Origin: Gemmatimonadota bacterium
Lineage (GTDB): Bacteria > Gemmatimonadota > Gemmatimonadetes > Gemmatimonadales > Gemmatimonadaceae
Assembly: GCA_016871855.1 (NCBI GenBank)
Contig: VHBQ01000017.1
Span: 1 to 44,752 of the forward strand
Length of the DNA stretch: 44,752 bases
Direction: 5' to 3'
This document shows positions 6,632 through 15,520 of this stretch, piece by piece. Every line of letters starts with the position of its first letter. The first letter of the stretch is position 1. Below the pieces are notes generated by a model, which was not told the DNA's origin, searched no databases, and saw nothing but the letters and a program-made list of their open reading frames with translations. The translations under genes were made by a program, and so were the position numbers.

Positions 6632-8392
6632 TCAGTATCGGGCCGCTGTTGGGCGTTGGGACAGCCACTTGGGGTGGATGGTCGGATCCAGCGAGTCGCT
6701 GGCCACCAGGGCGCTATCGGCCCGTTCGACGATGTAGCGAAAGGCCCGCTTGTAGTAGCCGTCGGCGATCGCCACGCGCGCCGTGGTGCGGGCGGCGCGA
6801 TACTGGGCGAGTTCCAGCTGACAGGCGGCGACCGAGACGTACGCGATGGGAAGGTCGGGCTCCACCTCGAGCGCCTTCCGATAAAGCGGCAGCGCGGCAT
6901 CGCAGCGATGCGCCTCGCGATACTTGTGCGCCAGGTTCATGTAGACGCCGTGGTAGTTCGGCATCAGGGCGATCGCCAGGCGCCATTCGAGTTCGGCTTC
7001 CCGGTTCTTTCGGTGCGTGAAGAGCTGCCCACCGTGCGCGAAGTGCGCCTTGAAGTTCAGCGGCGCCTCGTCCACCATCGTCGCGAACGCCGTGTCGGTG
7101 TCGTGCCAGAACGGGTTGCGCGCGCTGCTGCGCGCCACCCCCGCGATGAGTGCCACCGCGCAGAACACCGGCACGGCATAGCGCGTACGAGGCGTCTGAT
7201 GCCGGATGCGCGCATGCAGGACGTCGAGCGCGACGGCCACGGCGAGCATGGCGCCGAGGCTGGGGAGATACAGCGTGCGCTCGGCGAGGAGAATGCCGGT
7301 GGGGATGAGGACGTTGGTGACCGGCGCCACGATCACGGCGAACCAGGCGAGGCCGAACGCGACGGCGGGCTGCCGGCGTACGGTGAGCGCGAAGAGCGCC
7401 GTTGTGGAGAGGATGAGCAGCGCCCCGGCGAGGTGCGTCACGTGCGGGGTGTTGAAGACCTCGAGCTGGCGCGGTGAGTAGTCGGCGAAGAGCCGCACGG
7501 GCACGAGCATCAGCCGGGCGTACTCGGGGACGACGTTCAGCATGATGAACGCGCGATCGAGCATATCCTGCCGCATCAGCGACGGATGCTCCACATCCCC
7601 GCCCACGTCGCCCAGCACCTGCACTCGGATGGCCAGGTAGGCGACGGCCACGGCGACGAGCGGCCAGAGCAGCAGGCGCAGCCGACGGATGCGGTCGAGC
7701 ACCGGTGCATCGCGGAAGAGCAGCAGCTCCGCCGCGAGCAGCAGCGCGGGCAGAACGATGACGTGCTCCTTGGTGAAGATTCCGAAGCTGAACAACGCGA
7801 GGATGGCCAGTCCCGTCTGCCGTCTTAGCGGCCCCGCGCGGCGCTCGCGCAGGTACAAGCCCATCGCAAGCAGGATGAGGAGGGCGGCCCACAGCTCGGC
7901 CTGGCCGACGACATTGGCCACCGCTTCCACGTGCACCGGGTGCACGGCGAAGAGCGCAGAGGCCACCCACGCCACGCGGGTGGGAACCAGGAAACCGAGC
8001 ACCCAGAACGCGGCCACCGCCGCGACTGCGGCGAGCGCCACGTTCACCGCGTGGAAGACGAAGGGTGACCCGCCACCCAACTGCCACTGGATGGCATAGG
8101 CGAAAATCACGAAGGGGCGGTAGAGCCCCGCCCCGTTCTGCATCGGCCAGTACCGCTCCTCGAAGTACTTCCAGAGCGGCCGGAGCTCGTGCACGCGGCC
8201 ATTCTCGGCGATGATCCAGCGATCGTCATACGTGAAGCCGTTGCCAAGGCTCGTCACCGAGGCCGCGAGGGCGAGCAGGGCGATGGCGAGCGCGAGCGCC
8301 CCCCAGCGGGGATCCGGCAGCGGTGCCACGCGCGGGACAGCCGCGTCGTACGCGGTGGGAACCGGCGGCGCGCCAGCGCTGGCCGACGTCAC
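6632..8392 (-). CDS. TMTC-like GT-C membrane protein with C-terminal TPR repeats
   Basis: Polytopic membrane protein of 586 residues. The GTG start at 8392 overlaps the GT2 stop (GTGA); an in-frame ATG at 8446 would add 18 residues inside the neighbouring gene. It has an N-terminal helix, then an NGFTYDDRWII loop whose Asp-Asp (about 56-57) matches the GT-C acidic motif, then about ten hydrophobic segments with HPVHVEAVANVVGQAEL in the middle. The last 150 residues form TPR-like helices (YMNLAHKYREAHRCDAALPLY, then YRKALEVEPDLPIAYVSVA). Eukaryotic TMTC O-mannosyltransferases share this GT-C plus TPR plan and use a polyprenyl-phosphate sugar; the donor and acceptor here are unknown. It is the last gene of the pilS operon. 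Confidence 0.75.
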   Translation of the reverse strand: MTSASAGAPPVPTAYDAAVPRVAPLPDPRWGALALAIALLALAASVTSLGNGFTYDDRWIIAENGRVHELRPLWKYFEERYWPMQNGAGLYRPFVIFAYAIQWQLGGGSPFVFHAVNVALAAVAAVAAFWVLGFLVPTRVAWVASALFAVHPVHVEAVANVVGQAELWAALLILLAMGLYLRERRAGPLRRQTGLAILALFSFGIFTKEHVIVLPALLLAAELLLFRDAPVLDRIRRLRLLLWPLVAVAVAYLAIRVQVLGDVGGDVEHPSLMRQDMLDRAFIMLNVVPEYARLMLVPVRLFADYSPRQLEVFNTPHVTHLAGALLILSTTALFALTVRRQPAVAFGLAWFAVIVAPVTNVLIPTGILLAERTLYLPSLGAMLAVAVALDVLHARIRHQTPRTRYAVPVFCAVALIAGVARSSARNPFWHDTDTAFATMVDEAPLNFKAHFAHGGQLFTHRKNREAELEWRLAIALMPNYHGVYMNLAHKYREAHRCDAALPLYRKALEVEPDLPIAYVSVAACQLELAQYRAARTTARVAIADGYYKRAFRYIVERADSALVASDSLDPTIHPKWLSQRPTAARY

Positions 8393-9147
8393 GAGAAGAG
8401 GTTGAAGCGCAGGATGTGCCAGAAGGCGGCCACGCCGTCGCGCCATCCGATCTTCTTCCCTTCGGCGTACGTGCGCCCTGAGTAGGAGATCGGCACCTCG
8501 AAGATGCGCGCCCGCGCCTGGGCGAGCCGCGCCGTCACTTCCGGCTCAAACCCGAAGCGATCACTCGTCAGCCGCAGGGAGCGGGCGAGGTCGCCGCGGA
8601 TCGCCTTGTAGCACGTCTCCATGTCGGTGAGGTTGAGGTTCGTCGCCATGTTGCTCAGCGTCGTGAGCAGCCAATTGCCCACGGAGTGCCAGTAGTACAG
8701 CACGCGATGCGGGCCGCTGAGGAAGCGGGACCCGAAGACGGCGTCCGCGCGGCCGTCCACGATGGGCTCGAGCAGGCCGGGCCAGTCGGCCGGATCGTAT
8801 TCGAGGTCGGCGTCCTGCACGATGACCACGTTGCCGGTGCTGGCGGCGAGCGCCGTGCGGATGGCCGCGCCCTTGCCCCGGTTGATGTCATGGCGGAGCA
8901 GCACATCAATGCGCCCCGCCGCCTTGAGCCGCTCGAGCACATCCCACGTGCCGTCGGTGGAGCGGTCGTCCACGCAGATGACCTGCTTGCGCACCGCGAC
9001 CGCGTGCACCTGGTCGAGGATCACCTCGATGGTGGCGGCCTCGTTGTACACGGGGATGAGGACCGACAGCACGAGGTCGCTGGGCGCGACGGGGGTGCGC
9101 CCGCGCATCCGCGGAATGGCTGGAAGGGAGTGCGGTGTGCTCAGCAT
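8389..9147 (-). CDS. GT2 polyprenyl-phosphate glycosyltransferase (DPM1/DpgS-like)
   Basis: Family 2 glycosyltransferase of 252 residues, most like dolichol/undecaprenyl-phosphate hexosyltransferases. Motifs: VLIPVYNEAATIEVIL near 30-45, VDDRSTDGTWDVL near 60-72, RHDINRGKGAAIRTAL near 85-100, the DxD-type VQDADLEYDPADW near 109-121, and FGSRFLSG near 136-143. There is no strongly hydrophobic C-terminal anchor. It would load a sugar onto a lipid carrier at the cytoplasmic face, the donor used by GT-C enzymes. It lies between two GT-C-type genes, 36 nt after one and overlapping the TMTC-like gene by 4 nt, which supports that role. The sugar is not deducible. Confidence 0.83.
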   Translation of the reverse strand: MLSTPHSLPAIPRMRGRTPVAPSDLVLSVLIPVYNEAATIEVILDQVHAVAVRKQVICVDDRSTDGTWDVLERLKAAGRIDVLLRHDINRGKGAAIRTALAASTGNVVIVQDADLEYDPADWPGLLEPIVDGRADAVFGSRFLSGPHRVLYYWHSVGNWLLTTLSNMATNLNLTDMETCYKAIRGDLARSLRLTSDRFGFEPEVTARLAQARARIFEVPISYSGRTYAEGKKIGWRDGVAAFWHILRFNLFS

Positions 9148-9183
9148 GCGTGTGGGGAGGCCGGATGAACCAGCGATCGGAGT

Positions 9184-10719
9184 CTAGCGCACGACATCAT
9201 AGAGTAGCACCCCGGAGGTGTCCGCGCCCGCCAGACGCAGGCGTCCCGCCCGGGTGAGCGCCTGCGCCGCCCGCAGCGATTCGCGCTCGCCGACGATCAC
9301 CCAGCGCGGGCGATACGCGTCGAGCACGCCGCTGAGTTGGGCTGCCACCTCTGCGTCGGTGCGCGTCCGCACGTGCTGCACGGCGGTAAGCGCGAGCAGG
9401 GGGACGGCGGGGCGTTTGGCGTAGAGGTGCACCATCGCGTCCTGATCGGAGGCGACGAGTCCGTCCCGCGGCAGCGATGCCGCCACCCCCGCCGCCGCCA
9501 GACCCATGCGCGCGTTGCCGCGCTCGCCTTGCTCCCACGAGCGCGTGGGCCACGTGCGCGCATGCCAGGCGAGGAAGGCCACACCGAGCGCGGCCGCCGC
9601 GAGCGATGCCCCGATGCGCAGGGCGCGCGGGGGCTCGGCGGCGTTCACGTGCGTTACGCCACGCACCAGCAGGATCAGCACGACGGGCCAGAGCGGCCAG
9701 AGGAAGCGGTCGGGCGGAAACGGCCAGACGAGCAGGAGAGCGCCGTACGGCACCAGGAAGAGGATCGCGGCCGGCGCGCGACGACGGAGACTCCACGCGC
9801 CGGCGCCGGCGAGCAGCAGCAGCGCGACGACGGACACCCCCTTCAGCACCGACGGTGCGTCGGACAGGCCGAAGAGGGTGAGCGGAATGAGCAGGCCGCG
9901 CACGTTCTCGGCGACGACCGCCGTGGCGAACGCCAGGCCGCCCTCGCGCCACGCGGTGATGAGCCACGCGCCATAGCCGCCGTAGCCGCCGGCGATGGCC
10001 GCGGGCACGGCGTTCGCGTGCATGGACGCCCAGACTTGCCATGGGATGAGGAGCGCGAGCGCTCCGCCGGTCGCCAACCCCGCCGCGCGCCACTGCCGGC
10101 GCCACAGGAGTGGCGCCACCACGGCGGGCAGCAGCGCCACGCCCAGCGTGCGCAGCAGCGCGAGGGCGCCGATGCCGACGCCGATCACGAACGCTGCCCG
10201 CGCCGACGGCGCCTGCTCGGCGGCGAACAGCCGGTCTGACCAGAGAAGCAGCGCGCAGAGCGCGGCGATGAACGCCGTTTCCGAGAACAGCAAGCCGTTG
10301 AGGAACAGGACGGGGACGGTGGCCACGCTGACGACGGCGAGCGCGGAAGCAAGAGGGGCAGAGAGGCCTGCGCCGCGCCGGGCCAGCGCGCGGATGGCGA
10401 GCGCCGCTGCGGGAAGGAGCGCGACGTTGACGAGCTTGAACCAGGCGACGTTTGCCGGGAAGTTCGGCGCGATCCACCAGACCGGGGCGAGGAGGAGCGG
10501 AAAGCCCGGCGGGAAGTGCGTCGCGGCAGGCGCCCCAGGCAGGTTCGTGTAGCGATAGCCCTCGCCGTCCGCGATGGCGCGCGCGAGGATGAGATAGTGC
10601 CCGTCATCCTGGAAGATGCCGACGGGGACGTCGTTCATCGCGAAGACGCCGAGCAGCAGCGCGATGCCCACGGTCGCCAGGGCCGACCAGCGCTCGATGG
10701 CTTGCTCTCGGTCGCTCAT
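9184..10719 (-). CDS. GT-C (GT39/ArnT-like) membrane glycosyltransferase, paralogue B
   Basis: Polytopic protein of 511 residues. The ATG at 10719 overlaps the upstream stop (ATGA) and so replaces a much longer frame opening at 11094. After the first helix comes VGIFQDDGHYLILARAIA, with the acidic pair (38-39) that GT-C enzymes place in the first periplasmic loop, then YTNLPGAPAATHFPPGFPLL. About ten hydrophobic stretches follow and a soluble C-terminal tail of about 120 residues. It is clearly a tandem paralogue of the next gene upstream (same GYRYT-LPGAP-PP-FPLLL block and same tail pattern). It presumably transfers a lipid-linked sugar to a periplasmic acceptor; family-level call only. Confidence 0.7.
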   Translation of the reverse strand: MSDREQAIERWSALATVGIALLLGVFAMNDVPVGIFQDDGHYLILARAIADGEGYRYTNLPGAPAATHFPPGFPLLLAPVWWIAPNFPANVAWFKLVNVALLPAAALAIRALARRGAGLSAPLASALAVVSVATVPVLFLNGLLFSETAFIAALCALLLWSDRLFAAEQAPSARAAFVIGVGIGALALLRTLGVALLPAVVAPLLWRRQWRAAGLATGGALALLIPWQVWASMHANAVPAAIAGGYGGYGAWLITAWREGGLAFATAVVAENVRGLLIPLTLFGLSDAPSVLKGVSVVALLLLAGAGAWSLRRRAPAAILFLVPYGALLLVWPFPPDRFLWPLWPVVLILLVRGVTHVNAAEPPRALRIGASLAAAALGVAFLAWHARTWPTRSWEQGERGNARMGLAAAGVAASLPRDGLVASDQDAMVHLYAKRPAVPLLALTAVQHVRTRTDAEVAAQLSGVLDAYRPRWVIVGERESLRAAQALTRAGRLRLAGADTSGVLLYDVVR

Positions 10720-12335
10720 CGGCGTTCTCGCAGGGCGAACGCGGCGCCGCCGCCCGGCACCGGGGCAAGCGCGGTCACCGCCGGCGCGCCGGGCGCGGCC
10801 ATCCACAGCGGCAGCGCGTCGAGTTCGCGGGTGCCGCGCGAGAGGACCAGCACGCCGGGACGGTAGCGCGCGGCCAGCGCGCCGAGTTCGCGAGCGAACT
10901 GCGGCAGCGGCTTGTCCCGCACGTGCTCCGCGGGCGTGAGCGCCGAGACGGGAATGGCGGTACGGCCGGTGTAGAGCGCAATCATCACGTGGCCATCGCT
11001 CGCCACCACATCGCGCGTCGCGGTGTTGCGGGCGGTCCACTCCACCAGCGGCCACAAGCGCTGTGTCATGGTCCGTTGCGGCGCGCCGGCCCACCCGTTG
11101 GCCAGTCCGCGCGCCGCGTACGCCGCGTGCCCAGCCATCAGCACCAGGAGCAGCGCCGTCATCAGACGCTGGCCATGCGGCCAGCGGTCACTCAGTGTCG
11201 CGCCACTCCATCGCGCCGCCTCGATGAGCACCACGGCGGCGAGCGGCCAGACGCCCCAGACGAACCGTTCGGGATTGTACGGCCAGAGGAGGACCACCAC
11301 GCCGTACAACACGAGGAAGCCTCCGAGCGCACTGCCGCGCCGCAGCAGCGCGATGACGCCGGCGGCCAAGCCGGCGAGCACGAACGCCGCGGCGCCCCAC
11401 TGCACCGGACGCGGCGCGCGCGTGGCGAAGGTGACCCCGAACGCCTGCCAGAGATCGCGCGCGTTCCGCGCCACGACGTCCCAGGCGAGCGACAGGTCCT
11501 GTCGATAGCCGGCCACGACCCATTCGAGATAGGGTCCGTAGCTGCCGCGTAACTCGTCGGGGAATCCGCGCGCTTCATGCCAGACCCACAGTTGCCATGG
11601 CGCGAGGGCGACGAGCGACACGGCGGCAATCAGCGCCGCCTCGCGACGCCGATCACGCATCCACAGCGCGACCACCGCCGCGGGCAGCAGGAGGCCGCCC
11701 ACGGTGCGCACAAGCGCGAGGAGCGCGATGGCGAGTCCCGCGTACACCGCTGCGCGCACGCCGCCACGGTCGACGAGCGTGTCGACGATCCAGAGCGCCC
11801 CGACCAGCAACGCGAAGAACAGCGTCTCGCTCAGCAGGACGTTCGACAGCACGAGCACCGGTGCGATGAGCGCGCAGATCGCGACCGCGACGGCGGCCGG
11901 GCCCGCGGGCGCGCCCAGCCGCCGCCGCGCCAGTTGCACCGCGCCGAAGACGCCGAGCGCGAGGAAGACGGGGTTGAGCAGCTTGAGCACCGCCACGTTC
12001 GACGGAAACTCGGGCGTGACCTTGAGCACTGCCGCGAGCAGCAACGGGAAGACGGGCGGGTAGTGAATCGCCGGCGGCGCCCCAGGGAGATAGGTGTAGC
12101 GATAGCCGTCGCCGGCGGCGAGTGCCTGCGCCGACAGCAGGTAGACGCCGTCGTCCCAGAAGACGCCAATGGGATCGGGCGTGACGCTGGCGATGGCGAT
12201 GATCAACACGAGCAGCGCGGCGAGCGCTGCCGGCGCCCACGGTCGCGCTGCCCACCACGCCGGCCCGCCAACGGACGGCCCGCCGGATCGCGCGTCCGCG
12301 TGCGGCGCGCCCGCGCGCGCCGCCGCTTCCGTCAC
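10716..12335 (-). CDS. GT-C (GT39/ArnT-like) membrane glycosyltransferase, paralogue A
   Basis: Polytopic protein of 539 residues. The GTG at 12335 overlaps the pilR stop (GTGA). An Ala/Gly/Pro-rich cytoplasmic N-terminus of about 30 residues precedes the first helix, then IGVFWDDGVYLLSAQALAAG carries the GT-C acidic pair (61-62). The YTYLPGAPPAIHYPPVFPLL block and the C-terminal tail (SDGHVMIALYTGRTAIPVSAL) align by eye with paralogue B. Many hydrophobic helices follow. Coupling to pilR suggests that it glycosylates pilin or another surface protein, but no acceptor is proven. Confidence 0.7.
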   Translation of the reverse strand: MTEAAARAGAPHADARSGGPSVGGPAWWAARPWAPAALAALLVLIIAIASVTPDPIGVFWDDGVYLLSAQALAAGDGYRYTYLPGAPPAIHYPPVFPLLLAAVLKVTPEFPSNVAVLKLLNPVFLALGVFGAVQLARRRLGAPAGPAAVAVAICALIAPVLVLSNVLLSETLFFALLVGALWIVDTLVDRGGVRAAVYAGLAIALLALVRTVGGLLLPAAVVALWMRDRRREAALIAAVSLVALAPWQLWVWHEARGFPDELRGSYGPYLEWVVAGYRQDLSLAWDVVARNARDLWQAFGVTFATRAPRPVQWGAAAFVLAGLAAGVIALLRRGSALGGFLVLYGVVVLLWPYNPERFVWGVWPLAAVVLIEAARWSGATLSDRWPHGQRLMTALLLVLMAGHAAYAARGLANGWAGAPQRTMTQRLWPLVEWTARNTATRDVVASDGHVMIALYTGRTAIPVSALTPAEHVRDKPLPQFARELGALAARYRPGVLVLSRGTRELDALPLWMAAPGAPAVTALAPVPGGGAAFALRERR

Positions 12336-13705
12336 GTCTCCACCCCGTAGCGCGCGAGCTTGCGGTGCAGCGTTGACGGGTCGATGCCCAGCGTTTCGGC
12401 GGCCCGCGTCTTGTTGCCCTGCTCGCTCTGCAGGACCCACAGGATGTACGCGCGCTCGATGGTCTCGAGCGTCGGATTCGGCGTGGGGCGCTCGGCGACG
12501 AGCGGCTCGGCACGACGCTCAGCGAGCCGTTCCGGCAGCGCGGTGACGCCGATGACGGGACCGGCGCTCAGGATCACCGCGCGCTCGAGCGCGTTCTCGA
12601 GTTCGCGCACATTGCCCGGCCACGCGTACTCCATCAGCATCTCGAGCGCGTCCTCACTCAGCCGTTTGGGCGCCTCGCCACGCTGCGACGCGGCGCCCTG
12701 CAGGAACGCCTCGGCCAGCACCGGGATGTCATCGCGGCGGTCGCGCAGCGGCGGCAGGTGGATGGCAATGACGTTGAGGCGATAGAACAGGTCGCGACGG
12801 AAGGACCCGCGCTTGATCTCCTCCTCGAGGTCGCGATTCGTCGCCGCAATGATGCGCACGTCGATGGGCACGGCGTCCGTGGCACCGACCGGAATGATCT
12901 CGCGCTGCTGCAGCACGCGCAGCAGCTTGACCTGCGTCGCCTGCGTCGTCTCGCCGATTTCGTCGAGGAAGAACGTGCCGCCGTTGGCTGCGGTGAACAG
13001 CCCCGACTTGTCCTTGGTCGCGCCGGTGAAGGACCCCTTCACGTGGCCGAAGAGCTCGCTCTCGAGCAGCCCCTCGGGGAGCGCGCCGCAGTTGATGGAC
13101 AGGAAGGCGCCATCCGCCCGCGCCGACAGGTCGTGCAGGTAGCGCGCCACAACCTCCTTGCCCGTCCCGGATTCGCCAGTGACCAGCACGGTCGACTCCG
13201 TGGCCGCCACCGCCTCGGCCATGCGCACGACCTCGAGCCACTTCTTGCTGACGCCGATCGGCGCCCCTTCGGCGGCGCGGTCACGCCGCCGGATTTCCTT
13301 CTTGAGGGTCGTGTTCTCCACCCGCAGATGCCGGTTCTCGGCGGCGCGACGGAGAATGGCGACGAGCTCGTCGTTGCGGAACGGCTTCTGGATGTAGTAG
13401 AAGGCCCCTTCGTTGACCGCCTGCACCGCGGTCTGCAGGGTGGCCTGGGCGGTCATCAGGATGACCGGCACATCGGGATCCTTGCGTCGCGCGGCGGCGA
13501 GAATCTCGACGCCCGTGACCTGCGGCATGCGCACGTCGGTGAGCACGATGTCGTGGTCGCCGCACTCGAGCGCCTCGAGGCCGGCGCGTCCGCCATGCGC
13601 CACCCGCGGCGCGAAGCCCTCGCTGCGCAGCAGGATCTCGAGCGTCTCGAGGATGCCCGTCTCGTCATCCACGATGAGGATGGTGGGCAATGAGGTGTCG
13701 GTCAC
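12332..13705 (-). CDS. pilR: PilR-like sigma-54-dependent response regulator
   Basis: NtrC-family activator of 457 residues. Receiver domain 1-120 with Asp57 (VLTDVRMP) and Lys107 (IQKPF). The AAA+ domain runs about 150-390: Walker A GESGTGKE at 177-184, GSFTGA at 224-229 (the sigma-54 contact loop, usually GAFTGA), Walker B GGTFFLDEIGE, the second arginine region and WPGNVRELEN. A Fis-type helix-turn-helix ends the protein (NKTRAAETLGIDPSTLHRKL). The ATG overlaps the pilS stop by 4 nt. Together with the sigma-54 promoter at pilA this is the expected pilin activator. Its stop overlaps the start of a GT-C gene, so it is cotranscribed with glycosylation genes. Confidence 0.92.
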   Translation of the reverse strand: MTDTSLPTILIVDDETGILETLEILLRSEGFAPRVAHGGRAGLEALECGDHDIVLTDVRMPQVTGVEILAAARRKDPDVPVILMTAQATLQTAVQAVNEGAFYYIQKPFRNDELVAILRRAAENRHLRVENTTLKKEIRRRDRAAEGAPIGVSKKWLEVVRMAEAVAATESTVLVTGESGTGKEVVARYLHDLSARADGAFLSINCGALPEGLLESELFGHVKGSFTGATKDKSGLFTAANGGTFFLDEIGETTQATQVKLLRVLQQREIIPVGATDAVPIDVRIIAATNRDLEEEIKRGSFRRDLFYRLNVIAIHLPPLRDRRDDIPVLAEAFLQGAASQRGEAPKRLSEDALEMLMEYAWPGNVRELENALERAVILSAGPVIGVTALPERLAERRAEPLVAERPTPNPTLETIERAYILWVLQSEQGNKTRAAETLGIDPSTLHRKLARYGVET

Positions 13706-15384
13706 GCCGATTCTCCGGTGGAGCGTGGGGGGCGCGGCAGGAGCACGGTGAAGCGCGTCCCGGCCTGCTCGGTGTCCACGAGGACGTATCCCTTGTGCGC
13801 CTCGATGGCGCGGTGCGTCACGGCGAGTCCGAGTCCGGTGCCGCCCGGCTTGGTGGTGGAAAACGGCTCGAAGAGCCGTTCAATGATCTCGGCGCTGATG
13901 CCCGGACCCTGATCGGTCACGAGGATCTCGTAGGCGCCGTCATCGAACGACACGCCCGAGGGGAGCTGCCCCCGTGCAATCGCGCGCGCCGCGACGCGCA
14001 CCTGCCCGCCGGAGGGCGACGCCTGCACGGCATTGAGCACCAGGTTGAATATCCCGCGGTGCAGCAGGTCCTCGTCGCCGACGAACGGCAGCGCGACGCC
14101 ATCCACTTCGACGTCCACGCGCACGCCGTCCGGTCGGCTGGGGTGCGCGAGCGCAAGCGCCGCGGCGCCGCGCGTGACGTGCCCGAGATCCACGCCCTCC
14201 ATGCGCGTGACACGCACCCGGGCGAAGTCGAGGAACTCGTTGAGCACGCGCGAAAGCCGCTCCGACTCGCGCACAATGAGGTTGCCGAGAGTGCGTTCGT
14301 CGTCGGTGGCCGCGGGGCGCCGGGCCATCTGCTCCACGGCGCTCTGGATGGACGCCAACGGATTCCGGATCTCATGCGCGAGCGACGCGGAGAGCTCGGC
14401 CACGGCCTCAAGACGTTGGGCGCGCAGGTTGAGCTGCTCGAGGCGCTTCTGGTCGCTGATGTCCTGGAAGATCGCCGTCGCGGAGCGGGGCACGTGCTGC
14501 CCATCGCCGGGATCGGACGTGGTTGTCACGCCGACCGGGAAGACGGCGCCGTCCCGCGTCAGGAAGCCCTCGGCGCGGCTGAGGTGCACGCTGTCGCGCA
14601 GGGCGTGGTCAAGGGCGTTGCCCACGACCGGCGCCACGCGGCGGAGGTCGGCGAGGATCCCGCGGCCGATGCTGTCGCCGATCGGCAGGCCAAGCAGTTC
14701 CGCCGCCATCGGGTTCGCGTACTGCAGGTTGCCGAACTCATCCACGGTGACGATGCCGGAGCGGATGTTGGCGAGGATGTCGGCGGCGCGCAGCCGCGCC
14801 CGCGCCAGTTCGGCCTCCAGTCGCTCCGTCCCTTGGCCACGCTCGCGCAAGCGCGCGGCGATGGAACTCGTGCCGAAGGCGACAGCCACGAAGACCGCGA
14901 GCTGCAGCGTGAGCGCCAGCGAGAGCGGACCTGCGCCGACGACGATGACGTCGGCGACGTAGAACGCGCTTCCGAGGCCGGCGACGAGCAGCGCGCCACG
15001 CCGCGGCAGGAGCAGGGCGGCGGCCGCGTTGACGAGGATGTACAGGGCGGCGAAGCCGGAGGCCGCGCCTTCGGTGACGTGCACCACCGCCGTCACGACC
15101 AGCAGGTCGAAGACGAACTGGCCATACATGAACGCCACGGTGGGCGGCCGGCGCTGCACTTCGGTCCAGATGGCCGAGGGAACCGTGACGATCATCGTCA
15201 GCGCAAAGGTCAGCGACGCGACGAGCGTGTTCTCCTGATCGGTCTGCATCCAGAGCCGAATCGCCGCCACGTAGATGGAGGCGGCGAGCGAGAAGCGCGC
15301 GATGTAGATCCAGCGCACGACCCGACGCGGCTCGAGCAGCCCCCGCACATGATCGTCGGCGGTCTGGAAGAAGTTGGCGCGCAT
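13702..15384 (-). CDS. pilS: PilS-like sensor histidine kinase
   Basis: Membrane sensor of 560 residues. The ATG at 15384 was preferred to one at 15507 because a GGGAGG ribosome site precedes it and the natural RIARF-type membrane start follows; spacing is short. The protein has about six helices in residues 20-170, then a PAS domain (about 195-310: ILANIRSGIVTVDEFGNLQYANP), the H-box SLAHEIRNPLASIQSAVEQM with His337, and an ATPase domain (N box NLVLNAVQASPSGG, G1 DQGPGIS, then GGTGLGLAV). The layout matches PilS. It overlaps pilR by 4 nt and heads a run of six genes. Confidence 0.9.
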   Translation of the reverse strand: MRANFFQTADDHVRGLLEPRRVVRWIYIARFSLAASIYVAAIRLWMQTDQENTLVASLTFALTMIVTVPSAIWTEVQRRPPTVAFMYGQFVFDLLVVTAVVHVTEGAASGFAALYILVNAAAALLLPRRGALLVAGLGSAFYVADVIVVGAGPLSLALTLQLAVFVAVAFGTSSIAARLRERGQGTERLEAELARARLRAADILANIRSGIVTVDEFGNLQYANPMAAELLGLPIGDSIGRGILADLRRVAPVVGNALDHALRDSVHLSRAEGFLTRDGAVFPVGVTTTSDPGDGQHVPRSATAIFQDISDQKRLEQLNLRAQRLEAVAELSASLAHEIRNPLASIQSAVEQMARRPAATDDERTLGNLIVRESERLSRVLNEFLDFARVRVTRMEGVDLGHVTRGAAALALAHPSRPDGVRVDVEVDGVALPFVGDEDLLHRGIFNLVLNAVQASPSGGQVRVAARAIARGQLPSGVSFDDGAYEILVTDQGPGISAEIIERLFEPFSTTKPGGTGLGLAVTHRAIEAHKGYVLVDTEQAGTRFTVLLPRPPRSTGESA

Positions 15385-15398
15385 CGCCCTCCCGGTGG

Positions 15399-15417
15399 CC
15401 CTTGCAGGATGCAAGGG
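15399..15417 (-). repeat. Short perfect hairpin in the pilS leader
   Basis: CCCTTGCA-GGA-TGCAAGGG forms an 8-bp stem with a 3-nt loop about 15 nt upstream of the pilS start codon and just upstream of its ribosome site. It could limit translation or act as an attenuator; no function is shown. Confidence 0.5.
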
Positions 15418-15520
15418 AATTTCGCGGCTTCGATGTGTCGCATTATGCAACGATACCCTCGACGCCGCCACCATTAGATTGAAGGTTTCCGCTGGCGTCA
15501 GCCCCAAATCACGTCATCGC

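Noticed and set aside
6584..6646. GAACGGCCGTTC palindrome and a GCGGCCC/GGGCCGC hairpin at the end of the TMTC-like gene.
   Set aside because: The palindrome has no loop and the hairpin overlaps the stop codon without a T-run, so a terminator is not supported.
10720..11094. A 125-residue extension of GT-C paralogue B.
   Set aside because: It lies within paralogue A in a different frame and has shadow-type composition; the ATGA overlap gives a better start.
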